Assembly (NCBI RefSeq): GCF_026627445.1
Contig: NZ_JAPNLJ010000007.1
Location: 92,320 to 156,319, forward strand
Length of the DNA stretch: 64,000 nt
Reading direction: 5' to 3'
DNA from: Streptomyces sp. H27-H1
Lineage (GTDB): Bacteria > Actinomycetota > Actinomycetes > Streptomycetales > Streptomycetaceae
Shown: piece by piece, positions 31,962 to 40,653 of the stretch
Layout of the letters: each line of letters begins with the position of its first letter
How positions within the stretch are numbered: position 1 is the stretch's first letter
Notes under the pieces: generated by a model
What the model saw: only the letters and a program-made list of their open reading frames with translations
Database searches by the model: none
Told to the model about the DNA's origin: nothing
Made by a program: the position numbers and the translations under genes

Positions 31962-33323
31962 TTACGAAACGCGCGAAAGCCGCTTCAGCAACAAGGCGGA
32001 CGTCACCGGCCGCGCCCCGGCCTTGGCCACCCCGTCGGCGACCTCCCGGTCGGTGGAGACCACGACCACCGGCCGGCCCGTCGGTTCGGCGCGCACCAGC
32101 TGGCGGATCAGCTCGTCGGCGGTCACCCCGGCCTTGGAGAACAGCACCCGCACCCCGCGCGGCGGCGCGAGCAGCACGGGGGCCGCCAGCTCCGCCCCGT
32201 CGAAGACACAGGTCATCTCGGCGCCCGTCTGCGCCGCGAGCATCGACAGCCCGCCCAGCAGCCGCAGCCGCTGCTTCTCCAGCGGCATCGTCGGGTAGCC
32301 GGTCTTGGTGACGTTGTAGCCGTCGACCACCAGATGGGCCTGGGGCAGCGCCAGCAACTGGTCCAGCAGCGCCGGGTCGGTCTCCGACAGCGCCCGCGCC
32401 GCGATGTCCTTCGGGGTCATCCGGCCCGGCTCCACCGCCTCCACCGTGTCGGCGGGCCGCGTGGAGACCGGCGGCAGCGCGAGCTCCCGGCGCAGTCCCG
32501 CGGCGGCGTCCAGCACGGTGTCGAGCAGCAGCCGCAGCCGCATGTCCTCGATGCTGCGCCCCTCGCGGGTGGCCCGGCGCGAGGTCTCCAGCGCCGACTC
32601 CACCTCTGCGAGGCGGGACTTGAGCCGCCGGGTCTCGCTCTCCGCGGTGGTCACCTGGGCGGCCGCCTCGGAGCGGATGCCGTCGACCTCCGCATTGATC
32701 TTGCGCAGGGCCGCGTCGCCCCGCTTGACGTCGCTGAGGGCGCTGCGCAGCTTGCGCTGAAGCGATTCCGCTTCCTTGCGCGCCACTTCCAGGTCGGCCC
32801 GCACCTGGTCGACACCCGCGCGCTGCAGTTCCCGCACCTGGGCCAGCTCCTCGCGGAGCCGTTCCATCTCCCGGCGGGCCTCCTCGTCGACCCGCTCGGC
32901 GTCGGCGCGCTGCGCCTCCTCGCCGGCGGCGGCGACCAGCTTGACCCAGCCGGCCGGCCGCAGGACGTAGGCGGCGGCCGCCACGTCCAGCGGGTCGGCG
33001 GCGGCGGGCGGGGCGCCCGACTCCAGCGCGGAGGCCAGATCGGCCTGCGCCTCGCGGAGCTTCTCGGCGACCCGGCCCCGGAAGACGGGGTCGCTCTCCA
33101 CGGCCGCGGCCATGGCGTTGCCCGCGAACTTGGCGCGCCTGGTCGGGGTGAACCGCGCGTACTGGCGCAGCTGCGCCGGGAGGTCCGCGACCGTCAGTCC
33201 GCCGAAGGCGTCGGAGACTAGCGCGACGACCCGGCGCCGCACGCCTTCCGGCAGCGGGCGGTCGAGGACCTCCGCGGCGTCGCCGGCCGCGTCGGCCGGC
33301 TCAGCGCCGCTTGCTGGCTCCAC
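31962..33323 (-). CDS. NYN-domain protein with a long coiled coil
   Basis: A 453-aa protein. Residues 1-120 form a helical region (FTPTRRAKFAGNAMAAAVESD), residues about 135-260 a charged coiled coil (RREMERLREELAQVRELQ...), and the C-terminal 170 residues a NYN/YacP-type PIN-like nuclease domain: HLVVDGYNVTKTGYP, CVFDGAE, VLFSKAGVTADELI and VVVSTDREVADG supply the acidic residues. NYN proteins often act on RNA, and YacP (Rae1) cuts mRNA on ribosomes, so an RNA role is plausible but not shown. The GTG at 33323 has only a weak ribosome site. Confidence 0.87.
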   Translation of the reverse strand: MEPASGAEPADAAGDAAEVLDRPLPEGVRRRVVALVSDAFGGLTVADLPAQLRQYARFTPTRRAKFAGNAMAAAVESDPVFRGRVAEKLREAQADLASALESGAPPAAADPLDVAAAAYVLRPAGWVKLVAAAGEEAQRADAERVDEEARREMERLREELAQVRELQRAGVDQVRADLEVARKEAESLQRKLRSALSDVKRGDAALRKINAEVDGIRSEAAAQVTTAESETRRLKSRLAEVESALETSRRATREGRSIEDMRLRLLLDTVLDAAAGLRRELALPPVSTRPADTVEAVEPGRMTPKDIAARALSETDPALLDQLLALPQAHLVVDGYNVTKTGYPTMPLEKQRLRLLGGLSMLAAQTGAEMTCVFDGAELAAPVLLAPPRGVRVLFSKAGVTADELIRQLVRAEPTGRPVVVVSTDREVADGVAKAGARPVTSALLLKRLSRVS

Positions 33324-33366
33324 AATCCGTCACCCCTACCGTCATTCACCTGAGGGCGGGGCTCCG

Positions 33367-33606
33367 TCAGGAGTCCGCGCCCGGCCTGTCCACGAGCTCG
33401 ATCTGGTCCACCGCGTTGCACCAGCGGCAGCGCACCGACTCGATGGTCTCATTGACCACCTCGCGCTCCTCGACCTTGGGCTCCCCGGCGAGGTCCAGGT
33501 GGACGTACTCCACGACCTTCGACGAACGGGTGACGTCGAAGCGCGTGAGGTTGCCGCACAGGGTGCAGCGCCACCGGGTGGTGTCGGTCGGCAGGGGAAC
33601 CGTCAT
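33367..33606 (-). CDS. Small zinc-ribbon protein of unknown function
   Basis: A 79-aa protein with two CxxC pairs, CTLC at about residue 14 and CRWC at about 60, consistent with one bound zinc. The middle is acidic (EPKVEEREVVNETIE). The ATG at 33606 is supported by AAGGAGA upstream; an earlier in-frame start would add 36 Arg-rich residues of no apparent homology. It ends 43 bases before the NYN gene, so the two may share a transcript. The pairing with a possible RNase hints at an RNA-related role; this is inference. Confidence 0.82.
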   Translation of the reverse strand: MTVPLPTDTTRWRCTLCGNLTRFDVTRSSKVVEYVHLDLAGEPKVEEREVVNETIESVRCRWCNAVDQIELVDRPGADS

Positions 33607-33737
33607 CAGGCCGTTCTCTCCTTCTATCGCGTACATCGCGTACTCGCGTCCATGGCTCGCACGGCCGTGTCGCACAGGTCCGCGCGTAGCTCGTAACCCT
33701 ACGGCCTGCCGCACCCGCCGGTGGGCCCGACTGGGTC

Positions 33738-34472
33738 ATGCTCGGTCGCATGATCGTAAGGTGGCAGGCCGTACGCGAGGCCGCCCGGGGCCCGGTGGTG
33801 ACCTACGCGCTGATCGCCGGCTGCTGCGTGGTGTTCGTGCTGAGTCCGGCGTCGGGGCTGAACCCCGTCTACGGGACGGGTGATCAGCTGGTGACCACGG
33901 GGACGGCGTACTTCCGGCGCTGGGGCGTGGTCCCGGACGAGCTGTTCACCGGCTCGGGCCGGGCCCTGTTCACTCCGCTGACGGCCCTGTTCGTGCACGG
34001 CAGCTGGCTGCACCTGCTGGGCAACATGCTCTTCCTCTACGTCTTCGGGGCGATGACGGAGCAGCGCATGGGCCGGGCCGGGTTCCTCTGCTTCTACGTC
34101 TGTACGGGCTACCTGGCCCTGGCGGCGTACGCGGCGGCCTACGCCTCCTCGGACCAGACCCTGGTGGGGGCCTCCGGGGCGATCTCCGCGGTCCTGGGCG
34201 GCTTCCTCTACCTGTTCCCCAGGGCGCGGGTGACGAGCCTGTTCCCGTTCCTGTTCTTCCTGCCGCTGCGGTTCCCGGCGTGGATCGTGCTGGTGTTCTG
34301 GTTCGGCCTGCAGTGGCTGGCGGCCCACCGGGCGGCGAGCGGTCCGGGAGTCGCCTATCTGGCCCACGTGGTGGGCTTCTCCGTGGGCTTCCTCTACGCG
34401 TGGGCCCGCTACCGGCGTGCCACTAGAGTGAGGCGACCAGTGACTGCCGGCGAGGGAGACAGCCAACCGTGA
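33738..34472 (+). CDS. Rhomboid-family intramembrane serine protease
   Basis: Membrane protease that cuts substrates within the bilayer (244 aa). It has about six hydrophobic segments. The family motifs are HGSWLHLLGNMLFLYVFG (His-Asn region), catalytic Ser in VGASGAIS, and catalytic His in YLAHVVGFSVGF. The ATG at 33738 is the first start; ATG 33750 (MIVRW) is also possible, and neither has a strong ribosome site. The stop overlaps the next gene by 4 bases. Confidence 0.9.
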   Translation: MLGRMIVRWQAVREAARGPVVTYALIAGCCVVFVLSPASGLNPVYGTGDQLVTTGTAYFRRWGVVPDELFTGSGRALFTPLTALFVHGSWLHLLGNMLFLYVFGAMTEQRMGRAGFLCFYVCTGYLALAAYAAAYASSDQTLVGASGAISAVLGGFLYLFPRARVTSLFPFLFFLPLRFPAWIVLVFWFGLQWLAAHRAASGPGVAYLAHVVGFSVGFLYAWARYRRATRVRRPVTAGEGDSQP

Positions 34473-34750
34473 TCACCGCGATCGTGCTCATCAAGACCAG
34501 CGTGGACCGGATCCCCGAGATCGCCGAGGCCATCGCCGCGCTGGAAAGCGTCAGCGAGGTCTACTCCGTCACGGGTACCTACGACCTCATCGCGCTGGTC
34601 CGGGTGTCCCGCCACGAGGACCTGGCCGACATCATCCCGGGCCGCATCAGCAAGATCCCGGGCGTGGAGGCCACGGACACGCACGTGGCGTTCCGCACGT
34701 ACTCCCAGCACGACCTGGAAGCGGCGTTCGCGATCGGCCTGGACGCCTAG
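34469..34750 (+). CDS. Stand-alone RAM domain protein (Lrp/AsnC ligand-binding)
   Basis: A 93-aa protein that is only the effector-binding and oligomerisation domain of Lrp/AsnC regulators, with no DNA-binding helix-turn-helix. ITAIVLIKTSVDRIPEIAEAIAALESVSEVYSVTGTYDL is the classic RAM sequence. Such proteins form rings and may bind amino acids; the target is unknown. The GTG overlaps the rhomboid stop (GTGA) and has CGAGGGAGA upstream, so translation is coupled. Confidence 0.92.
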   Translation: MITAIVLIKTSVDRIPEIAEAIAALESVSEVYSVTGTYDLIALVRVSRHEDLADIIPGRISKIPGVEATDTHVAFRTYSQHDLEAAFAIGLDA

Positions 34751-34770
34751 CCCCACTCAGCCCGTCCCCA

Positions 34771-34799
34771 GCCCCGGCAGGCTCTCGCCCGGCCGGGGC
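34771..34799. terminator. Terminator between convergent genes
   Basis: GCCCCGGC (34771-34778) and GCCGGGGC (34792-34799), perfect 8-base arms with a 13-base loop, between the RAM gene and the aminotransferase gene. Confidence 0.55.
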
Positions 34800-34822
34800 C
34801 CGCGGCGTTCCTGGAGCCGGCA

Positions 34823-36205
34823 TCAGACGGCCGGGACGCAGCGGCCCTCTTCGGTGCGGTACTGCCACTTGGCGCCGTCCTGGACGAGTTCCTTGACGGC
34901 GCGGACGAAGCGCTCGACGTGCTCGTCGGGGGTGCCTGCGCCGAAGCTGACGCGGATGGCGTTCAGGGAACGCTCGCCCGGGGCCGCCTCCGGGGCTCCG
35001 CACTCACCCTGGGCCTGCGGCTCGCTGCCGAGCAGGGTGCGGACCAGCGGGTGGGCACAGAACAGGCCGTCGCGGACGCCGATGCCGTACTCGGCGGAGA
35101 GCGCGGCGGCGAAGTGGGAGCTGTTCCAGCCGTCCACCACGAAGGAGATGACTCCGACGCGCGGGGCGTCGTCGCCGAAGAGGGACAGGATCCGTACGGC
35201 CGGGACCTCGGCCAGACCCTCGCGGACCTTGGTGATGAGCCGCTGCTCGCGGGCGACGAGGGTGTCGAAGCCCGCCTCCTTGAGCGCCTTGCAGGCGGAG
35301 GCGATGGAGTAGACGCCGATGACGTTCGGGGAGCCGGCCTCGTGGCGGGCGGCGGTGGTGTGCCACTCGACGTCCACACCGCCGTCCTCGCGGCGGGCCA
35401 CCTTGCGCGAGGCGCCGCCGCCGGCGAGGTAAGGCTCCGCCTCCTGCAGCCAGTCCGCGCGGCCGGCGAGCACGCCCGAGCCGAAGGGCGCGTAGAGCTT
35501 GTGCCCGGAGAAGGCGATCCAGTCCACGTCCAGCTCCTGCACGGAGACGGGGTGGTGCGGGGCCAGCTGGGCGGCGTCCAGGACGATCCGCGCGCCGTGG
35601 GCGTGCGCGGCGGCGGCGAGTTCCTTGACGGGCCACAGCTCGCCGGTGACGTTGGAGGCGCCGGTGACGCAGACCAGCGCCGGGCCGTAGGGGTCGCGGT
35701 CGGCCAGGGCCCGCTCCAGGGTGGCGACGGCCTCGTCCGGGGTGCGGGGGGCGTTGAGGTAGGTGACCTGTGCGTTCGTCCAGGGCAGCAGCGAGGCGTG
35801 GTGCTCGGTCTCGAAGACGAACACCTGGCAGTCGGCGGGCAGCACGGCGGCGAGCAGGTTGAGGGAGTCGGTGGTGGACCGGGTGAAGATCACCTGGTCG
35901 GAGGCGCGGCAGTCGAGGAACTCGGCGACCGTGACGCGGCTCTGCTCGAACAGGTCGGTGGAGAGCTGGGAGAGGTAGCCGGCGCCGCGGTGGACGCTGC
36001 CGTAGTACGGGGCGTACGCGGCCACGTCGTCCCAGACCCGCTGCAGGGCGGGGGCACTGGCCGCGTAGTCGAGGGCGGCGTAGGTGACCTCGCCGCCGGT
36101 GACGAGCGGCACGGTGACCTCGCGGCCGAGGACCGGCAGCGGCTCGGCACAGGCAGGGCCCTCGGCAACGGCGGTGGCGACGGCGGCGTTCGGGGTTGCG
36201 GACAT
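34823..36205 (-). CDS. PLP-dependent class V aminotransferase, cysteine-desulfurase-like
   Basis: A 460-aa fold-type I PLP enzyme of aminotransferase class V. The PLP lysine is in WIAFSGHKLYAPFGSGVL, with FETEHHASLLPW, TGASNVTGELWPVKEL and IVLDAAQLAPHH before it. Cys occurs in the C-terminal region (RDGLFCAHPLV and QGECGAP), so a SufS/CsdA-like cysteine desulfurase or selenocysteine lyase is possible, but no suf genes adjoin it. Alternatives are kynureninase-like or isopenicillin-N-epimerase-like members. GGGAGA lies before the ATG. A long untranslated region with a 6-codon upstream ORF precedes it. Confidence 0.85.
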   Translation of the reverse strand: MSATPNAAVATAVAEGPACAEPLPVLGREVTVPLVTGGEVTYAALDYAASAPALQRVWDDVAAYAPYYGSVHRGAGYLSQLSTDLFEQSRVTVAEFLDCRASDQVIFTRSTTDSLNLLAAVLPADCQVFVFETEHHASLLPWTNAQVTYLNAPRTPDEAVATLERALADRDPYGPALVCVTGASNVTGELWPVKELAAAAHAHGARIVLDAAQLAPHHPVSVQELDVDWIAFSGHKLYAPFGSGVLAGRADWLQEAEPYLAGGGASRKVARREDGGVDVEWHTTAARHEAGSPNVIGVYSIASACKALKEAGFDTLVAREQRLITKVREGLAEVPAVRILSLFGDDAPRVGVISFVVDGWNSSHFAAALSAEYGIGVRDGLFCAHPLVRTLLGSEPQAQGECGAPEAAPGERSLNAIRVSFGAGTPDEHVERFVRAVKELVQDGAKWQYRTEEGRCVPAV

Positions 36206-36369
36206 GGCGGTATCTCCCGGCAGGCAGGTCTGAATGGCTTCGGTGTGCCCGTACGCGGATACGGCTCTGCGGCCGTTCGGGGTACGGGAATGCCCCGGAG
36301 TGCGGGCCGGCGTACGCGGGTACGCCGAAATGACCCTGTTCCGAGGGGTGAAGAAGGGGCGGACTCGCC

Positions 36370-36390
36370 CTATCGCATTCGCTTGCTCAC
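36370..36390 (-). CDS. Candidate 6-residue upstream ORF
   Basis: GTG at 36390 followed by codons for SKRMR and a TAG stop. GAGGAG lies 7 bases upstream at an ideal distance. It ends 164 bases before the aminotransferase start, in its likely 5' leader. A well-spaced ribosome site before such a short frame suggests a regulatory leader peptide, but no repeated amino acid reveals a signal. Confidence 0.35.
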   Translation of the reverse strand: MSKRMR

Positions 36391-36564
36391 GGAAAGACTC
36401 CTCGAGAGACCAGGACCCCTGGATTCGAGGGATCCGCGCTTGCCGTAGACCTCACTGCCTACGGCCTGGTCATCACCCGGGGCACCCCGCCACGGAAGGA
36501 GGGTTGCCGGACAGCGAGCCGGGGCCAAAACGCTGTCACTCGTGACCTGGGGAGCATCCTGCCA

Positions 36565-36626
36565 CAAGATCCTCCGAGCACAAGACCCCGGTCCACATGG
36601 CGGACCGGGGTCACTTGCGGATCTTG
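36565..36626 (-). terminator. Two-tier terminator hairpin after trpD
   Basis: Inner stem GACCCCGGTCC (36584-36594) with GGACCGGGGTC (36602-36612), loop of 7. Outer stem CAAGATCC (36565-36572) with GGATCTTG (36619-36626). It begins 20 bases past the trpD stop. Confidence 0.8.
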
Positions 36627-36646
36627 GCCGGATCCCGTCGGAACGG

Positions 36647-37711
36647 CTAGGCGTTGCTCGCCGCCACCCAGCGGGCCAGCGCCGCCCGGGCCTCGCCCGA
36701 GTCCACGGACTCCGCCGCCCGTACGACACCCGCGGCGAGCTGCTCCTCCAGGGTGCCCGTGCCCGGGTCCAGCGCGACCAGGGCCGCCGCCGAGTTCAGC
36801 AGCACCGCGTCACGGACGGGGCCGGTCTCGCCGGCCAGGAGCCGGCGGGCCACGTCCGCGTTGTACGAGGCGTCCGCGCCGCCCAGGGCGGAGACCTCCA
36901 CCAGCGGGATGCCGATGTCGCGCGGGTCGAAGCCCTGCTCCCTGACCTCGCCGCCCCGGACCCACCAGACCCGGGAGGTCGCCGTGGTGGTGAGCTCGTC
37001 GAGCCCGTCGTCACCGCGGAACACCAGCGCCGAGGAGCCCCGCTCCGCCAGTACGCCGGCGACGATCGGGGCCACCCGCGCGTCGGCCACACCCGTGGCC
37101 TGCGCCCGGACCCGCGCCGGATTGGTCAGCGGGCCGAGGAAGTTGAAGGTGGTCCGGATGCCGAGTTCCCGGCGGGCGGCCGCCACGTGCCGCAGCGCGG
37201 GGTGGAACTTGACCGCGAAGCAGAAGGTGATCCCGGCTTCCTCAGCCACTTCCACCACCCGGGCGGGGGTGAGGTCGAGGTTGACTCCCAGCTTCTCCAG
37301 GACGTCCGAGGAGCCGCTCGCGGAGGACGCGGCCCGGTTGCCGTGCTTGACCACCTTGGCACCCGTACCGGCCACCACGATCGCCGACATCGTGGAGATG
37401 TTGACCGTCTTGGCCCCGTCGCCTCCGGTGCCGACGATGTCCACCGTCCGGCCCGGCACCTCGATCAGGTTGGCGTGTTCGTACATGGCGCGGACCAGCC
37501 CGTTGATCTCGGCGACGGTCTCGCCCTTGGCCCGCAACGCGACCGCGAAGCCTGCGATCTGGGCGTCGGTGGCCTCCCCGCGCATGATCCGGTCCATGGC
37601 CCAGGCCGTGTCGTCGGCGCCGAGGTCGCGGCCGGTCAGCAGGGCCTCCAGAACGCCCGGCCAGCCGCGGGCCGCCACGCTGTCGCCGCCTGCCGGGGTC
37701 ACAACGTTCAT
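36647..37711 (-). CDS. trpD: Anthranilate phosphoribosyltransferase
   Basis: Transfers phosphoribosyl from PRPP to anthranilate, the second step of tryptophan synthesis (354 aa). Motifs: [17 protein letters not shown] for [22 protein letters not shown], and [29 protein letters not shown] for anthranilate. The ATG at 37711 has AGGAG 6 bases upstream, excluding longer in-frame starts. It lies apart from other trp genes, about 26 kb from trpEG, as is usual in Streptomyces. No Trp-codon leader is visible before it. Confidence 0.95.
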   Translation of the reverse strand: MNVVTPAGGDSVAARGWPGVLEALLTGRDLGADDTAWAMDRIMRGEATDAQIAGFAVALRAKGETVAEINGLVRAMYEHANLIEVPGRTVDIVGTGGDGAKTVNISTMSAIVVAGTGAKVVKHGNRAASSASGSSDVLEKLGVNLDLTPARVVEVAEEAGITFCFAVKFHPALRHVAAARRELGIRTTFNFLGPLTNPARVRAQATGVADARVAPIVAGVLAERGSSALVFRGDDGLDELTTTATSRVWWVRGGEVREQGFDPRDIGIPLVEVSALGGADASYNADVARRLLAGETGPVRDAVLLNSAAALVALDPGTGTLEEQLAAGVVRAAESVDSGEARAALARWVAASNA

Positions 37712-37789
37712 GGTCCGCTCCTGCTGCTTGTCGAGGATTCCACGTCGAACGGGGAAGGGCTTCAGCCTATCCAGCCCCGGGGACGGCAA

Positions 37790-37820
37790 AGAGCCCCGTC
37801 CAGACACTGGACGGGGCTCT
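37790..37820 (-). terminator. Terminator of the ctaE-qcrCAB operon
   Basis: Perfect 14-base stem AGAGCCCCGTCCAG (37790-37803) with CTGGACGGGGCTCT (37807-37820), loop ACA. On the reverse strand it is followed by TTT. It stands between qcrB and trpD. Confidence 0.85.
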
Positions 37821-37892
37821 CGCCGTGGCGACACCAGGACTGACCGAAACCAGTCCCTCAAGCAGTCATGCGTAGTGCGTGGTGCGTGCTAC

Positions 37893-37932
37893 GTGAAGCT
37901 GTGAAGCTGTGAAGCTGTGAAGCTGTGAAGCC
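37893..37932. repeat. Five tandem 8-base repeats after qcrB
   Basis: Four perfect GTGAAGCT units and a fifth ending in C (GTGAAGCC), head to tail, between the qcrB stop and its terminator. In the qcr transcript they read AGCTTCAC. A perfect short tandem repeat of low G+C is unusual here and may vary in copy number. Confidence 0.9.
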
Positions 37933-37945
37933 GTAACGCGGGAGA

Positions 37946-39598
37946 TCAGTGGTGGCCGTGGCCGCTCTGGATCTCCTTGTACTCCTCGACCGTGGGCTTC
38001 GGGATCTGGTTGTTCTCCCCGTAGTAGCCCTTGCTGAGCTTGGCGCGGAGCTTCTCCAGCGGCTTCACCTTGCGCTCGACACCGTTCTCGTCCACCGTCG
38101 GGCCGATCTCGGCGGGCTCGTACTGGTCGTACGAGGTGAGCGTGTGCAGCTTGCCCTGCGAGAGCGGCTCGTGGACCTCGACGAACTCACCGTGCGGCAG
38201 GCGCTTGATGACGCCGGTCTCGCGACCGTGCAGCACCTTGTCCCGGTCCCGGCGCTGAAGGCCGAGGCAGATCCGCTTGGTGATGACGAAGGCGATGACC
38301 GGGCCGACGAAGAACCCGATGCGGGCGAACCAGGTGATCGAGTTGATCGAGAGGTGGAAGTACTGCGCGAACATGTCGTTTCCACCGGCGATCAGCAGGA
38401 TGACGTACCACGTCAGCCAAGCCACGCCGAAGCCCGTACGGGTCGGGGCGTTGCGCGGGCGGTCCAGGATGTGGTGCTCGCGCTTGTCCCCGGTGACCCA
38501 GGACTCGATGAACGGGTAGACCGCGATCGTGGCCAGGACCAGCGGGAAGATCGTGAACGGGATGAAGACACCCAGTGCGAGGGTGTGACCCCACAGGTTG
38601 ATCTCCCAGCCGGGCATGGCACGGATCAGGCCCTCGGAGAAGCCCATGTACCAGTCGGGCTGCGCACCGGTGGACACGTGGTCCGGGCGGTACGGGCCGA
38701 TCGCCCAGATCGGGTTGATCGAGGCGATCGCCGCGATGGCCGCGATGACACCGAAGACCAGGAAGAAGAAGCCTCCGGCCTTGGCCATGTAGACCGGGAG
38801 CAGCGGCATGCCGACGACGTTCTTCTCGGTCTTGCCGGGGCCCGCGAACTGGGTGTGCTTGTGGTAGAAGACCAGGATCAGGTGGGCCACCAGCAGGCCC
38901 ATCATGATGCCGGGCAGCAGCAGGATGTGGACCGAGTACAGCCGGCCCACGAAGTCGCCGCCGGGGAACTCTCCACCGAAGAAGAAGAACGACAGGTACG
39001 TGCCCACGATCGGCACGGACAGCATCGCGCCTTCCATGAAGCGGACACCGGTGCCCGAGAGCAGGTCGTCCGGCAGGGAGTAACCGGTGAAACCGGTGAA
39101 CATGCCGAGGACCAGCAGCAGGAAGCCGAAGATCCAGTTGACCTCGCGCGGCTTGCGGAACGCGCCGGTGAAGAAGACGCGCATCATGTGCACGAGCATC
39201 GCCGCGATGAAGATCAGCGCCGACCAGTGGTGGATCTGCCGGATGAGCAGACCGCCGCGGACGTCGAAGCTGATGTGCAGCGTGGAGGCGAAGGCCTCGG
39301 ACATCGCGACACCCTGCATGGGGATGTACGAGCCGTCGTAGTGCACTTCGTTCATGCTCGGGTGGAAGAACAGCGTCAGGTACACACCCGTGAGGATGAG
39401 GACGATGAAGCTGTAGAGGCAGATCTCACCCAGCATGAAGGACCAGTGGTCCGGGAAGATCTTGCGCATGTTGGCCTTGGCGAGGCTGTAGATGCCCAGC
39501 CGGCCGTCGGCCCAGTCGGCTACACGCTCGCCGGCCGGGGCCTTGCGCTCCTTGCCCGCCGCGGGAGCGGGTGACGGGTTGTTCGTGGCAGTGCTCAT
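37946..39598 (-). CDS. qcrB: Cytochrome bc1 complex cytochrome b subunit
   Basis: Quinol-oxidising cytochrome b of complex III (550 aa). It carries two b haems; the His pairs lie in HISFDVRGGLLIRQIHHWSALIF and LPGIMMGLLVAHLILVFYHKH. PEW-loop equivalents follow in the second half (QPDWYMGFSEG). About eight or nine membrane helices and a long polar C-terminal tail after about residue 430 are typical of the actinobacterial protein, which works in a bcc-aa3 supercomplex. It overlaps qcrA by 4 bases (ATGA). Confidence 0.96.
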   Translation of the reverse strand: MSTATNNPSPAPAAGKERKAPAGERVADWADGRLGIYSLAKANMRKIFPDHWSFMLGEICLYSFIVLILTGVYLTLFFHPSMNEVHYDGSYIPMQGVAMSEAFASTLHISFDVRGGLLIRQIHHWSALIFIAAMLVHMMRVFFTGAFRKPREVNWIFGFLLLVLGMFTGFTGYSLPDDLLSGTGVRFMEGAMLSVPIVGTYLSFFFFGGEFPGGDFVGRLYSVHILLLPGIMMGLLVAHLILVFYHKHTQFAGPGKTEKNVVGMPLLPVYMAKAGGFFFLVFGVIAAIAAIASINPIWAIGPYRPDHVSTGAQPDWYMGFSEGLIRAMPGWEINLWGHTLALGVFIPFTIFPLVLATIAVYPFIESWVTGDKREHHILDRPRNAPTRTGFGVAWLTWYVILLIAGGNDMFAQYFHLSINSITWFARIGFFVGPVIAFVITKRICLGLQRRDRDKVLHGRETGVIKRLPHGEFVEVHEPLSQGKLHTLTSYDQYEPAEIGPTVDENGVERKVKPLEKLRAKLSKGYYGENNQIPKPTVEEYKEIQSGHGHH

Positions 39599-40653
39599 CC
39601 GCGCTCCCAGAATGAGGGACCGACGGGCTCTTCGAAGTCGCCGAGCGCCTCGAGGAAACCTTCGTCATTGACGCCGATCCGCAACTGCGGGAGCGCGTGA
39701 CCAGCCGGGCCGAAGATGACTCGGGCGCCGTCGGAGAGGTCGAAGGTGGACTGGTGGCACGGGCAGAGCACGTGGTGCGACTGCTGCTCGTACAGGCTGA
39801 TCGGGCAGCCGACGTGGGTACAGATCTTGGAGTAGGCCACGATGCCGTCGTGGGACCACTCCAGTTCCTTCTTGTCCTTGATGTCGTCCGGCTGAATGCG
39901 GACGATCATCAGGGCGGCCTTGGCGATCTGCATCTGGAAGTCGTGCGCGTCCTCCTCCAGGCCTTCCGGCATGGCGAAGGTCAGCGAACCGACGACGATG
40001 TCCTCGGGACGAAGCGGCTCCATCGTGTTCTGGTTGATGAGCATCTTGCCCTTGGCCCAGATGGTCTTCCGCAGCTTGTCCTCGGGCAGCGGGCCCAGGT
40101 CGCGCAGGATCACGACGGCGGAGAGCGGCATCAGAGCCAGCGCACCGAACATCGTGTTGCGGATCAGCGGGCGGCGGCCGATGGCCGACTCGCGCGCGCC
40201 GTCCGCGAAGTCCTGCATGACCTGCGCCTTGACCTCGGCCGGGGCCGCGATCTCGTGACGCTCGGCGGCGACCTCCACGTCGGACATCAGGGTGCGGGCC
40301 CAGTGGACCGCGCCCGCGCCGATGCAGAAGAGGGCCGCGCCGAGGGTCATGCCCAGGGCGAAGTTGAGAGCGCTCACCTTCCCGATGGGGAAGATGTAGA
40401 CGATCTTGTCGACCGGCAGGGTCACGAAGGAGGCGATGAAGCCGATCGTGGCCAGCATCGACAGGGTGAACAGGAAGGCCACCGTGCGCTCGGAGCGCTT
40501 CGCGGCCCGCTCGTCGATGTCCTGGATCCGCGGGCGGTGAACCGGCAGACCGGGGTCGGCGAACGGATCGTCCGCCACTGACACGACACCGTGGTGCGCG
40601 TCGCCCTGCTCGCTCGGCAGGTGCTTCTCTACGGGAATGTCTTGGCTACTCAT
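39595..40653 (-). CDS. qcrA: Cytochrome bc1 complex Rieske iron-sulfur subunit
   Basis: Rieske [2Fe-2S] protein of complex III (352 aa). Cluster motifs CTHVGCPISLY and CPCHQSTFDLSDG are near the C-terminus. The actinobacterial form has a long N-terminal region with three membrane segments (FLFTLSMLATIGFIASFV, ALNFALGMTLGAALFCIGA and TMFGALALMPLSAVVIL). It overlaps qcrC and qcrB by 4 bases on each side, so the three are translated as a unit. Confidence 0.96.
   Translation of the reverse strand: MSSQDIPVEKHLPSEQGDAHHGVVSVADDPFADPGLPVHRPRIQDIDERAAKRSERTVAFLFTLSMLATIGFIASFVTLPVDKIVYIFPIGKVSALNFALGMTLGAALFCIGAGAVHWARTLMSDVEVAAERHEIAAPAEVKAQVMQDFADGARESAIGRRPLIRNTMFGALALMPLSAVVILRDLGPLPEDKLRKTIWAKGKMLINQNTMEPLRPEDIVVGSLTFAMPEGLEEDAHDFQMQIAKAALMIVRIQPDDIKDKKELEWSHDGIVAYSKICTHVGCPISLYEQQSHHVLCPCHQSTFDLSDGARVIFGPAGHALPQLRIGVNDEGFLEALGDFEEPVGPSFWERG

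Larger units (their letters stand above)
36206..36646 (-). other. Long intergenic region before the aminotransferase gene
   Basis: 441 bases with no conserved gene. It holds a candidate 6-codon upstream ORF (36370-36390, reverse strand) and, next to trpD, a large hairpin (36565-36626). The rest contains short Tyr/Arg codon-like CGTACGCG repeats but no riboswitch class that I can recognise. Confidence 0.6.

Noticed and set aside
31859..32311. Forward-strand frame opposite the end of the NYN gene
   Set aside because: Arg/Ala/Pro-rich artefact without a ribosome site; the reverse strand carries the NYN domain.
37949..39574. Open frame of 541 codons opposite qcrB
   Set aside because: Low-complexity Asp/Arg/Val sequence; qcrB is clearly the coding strand.
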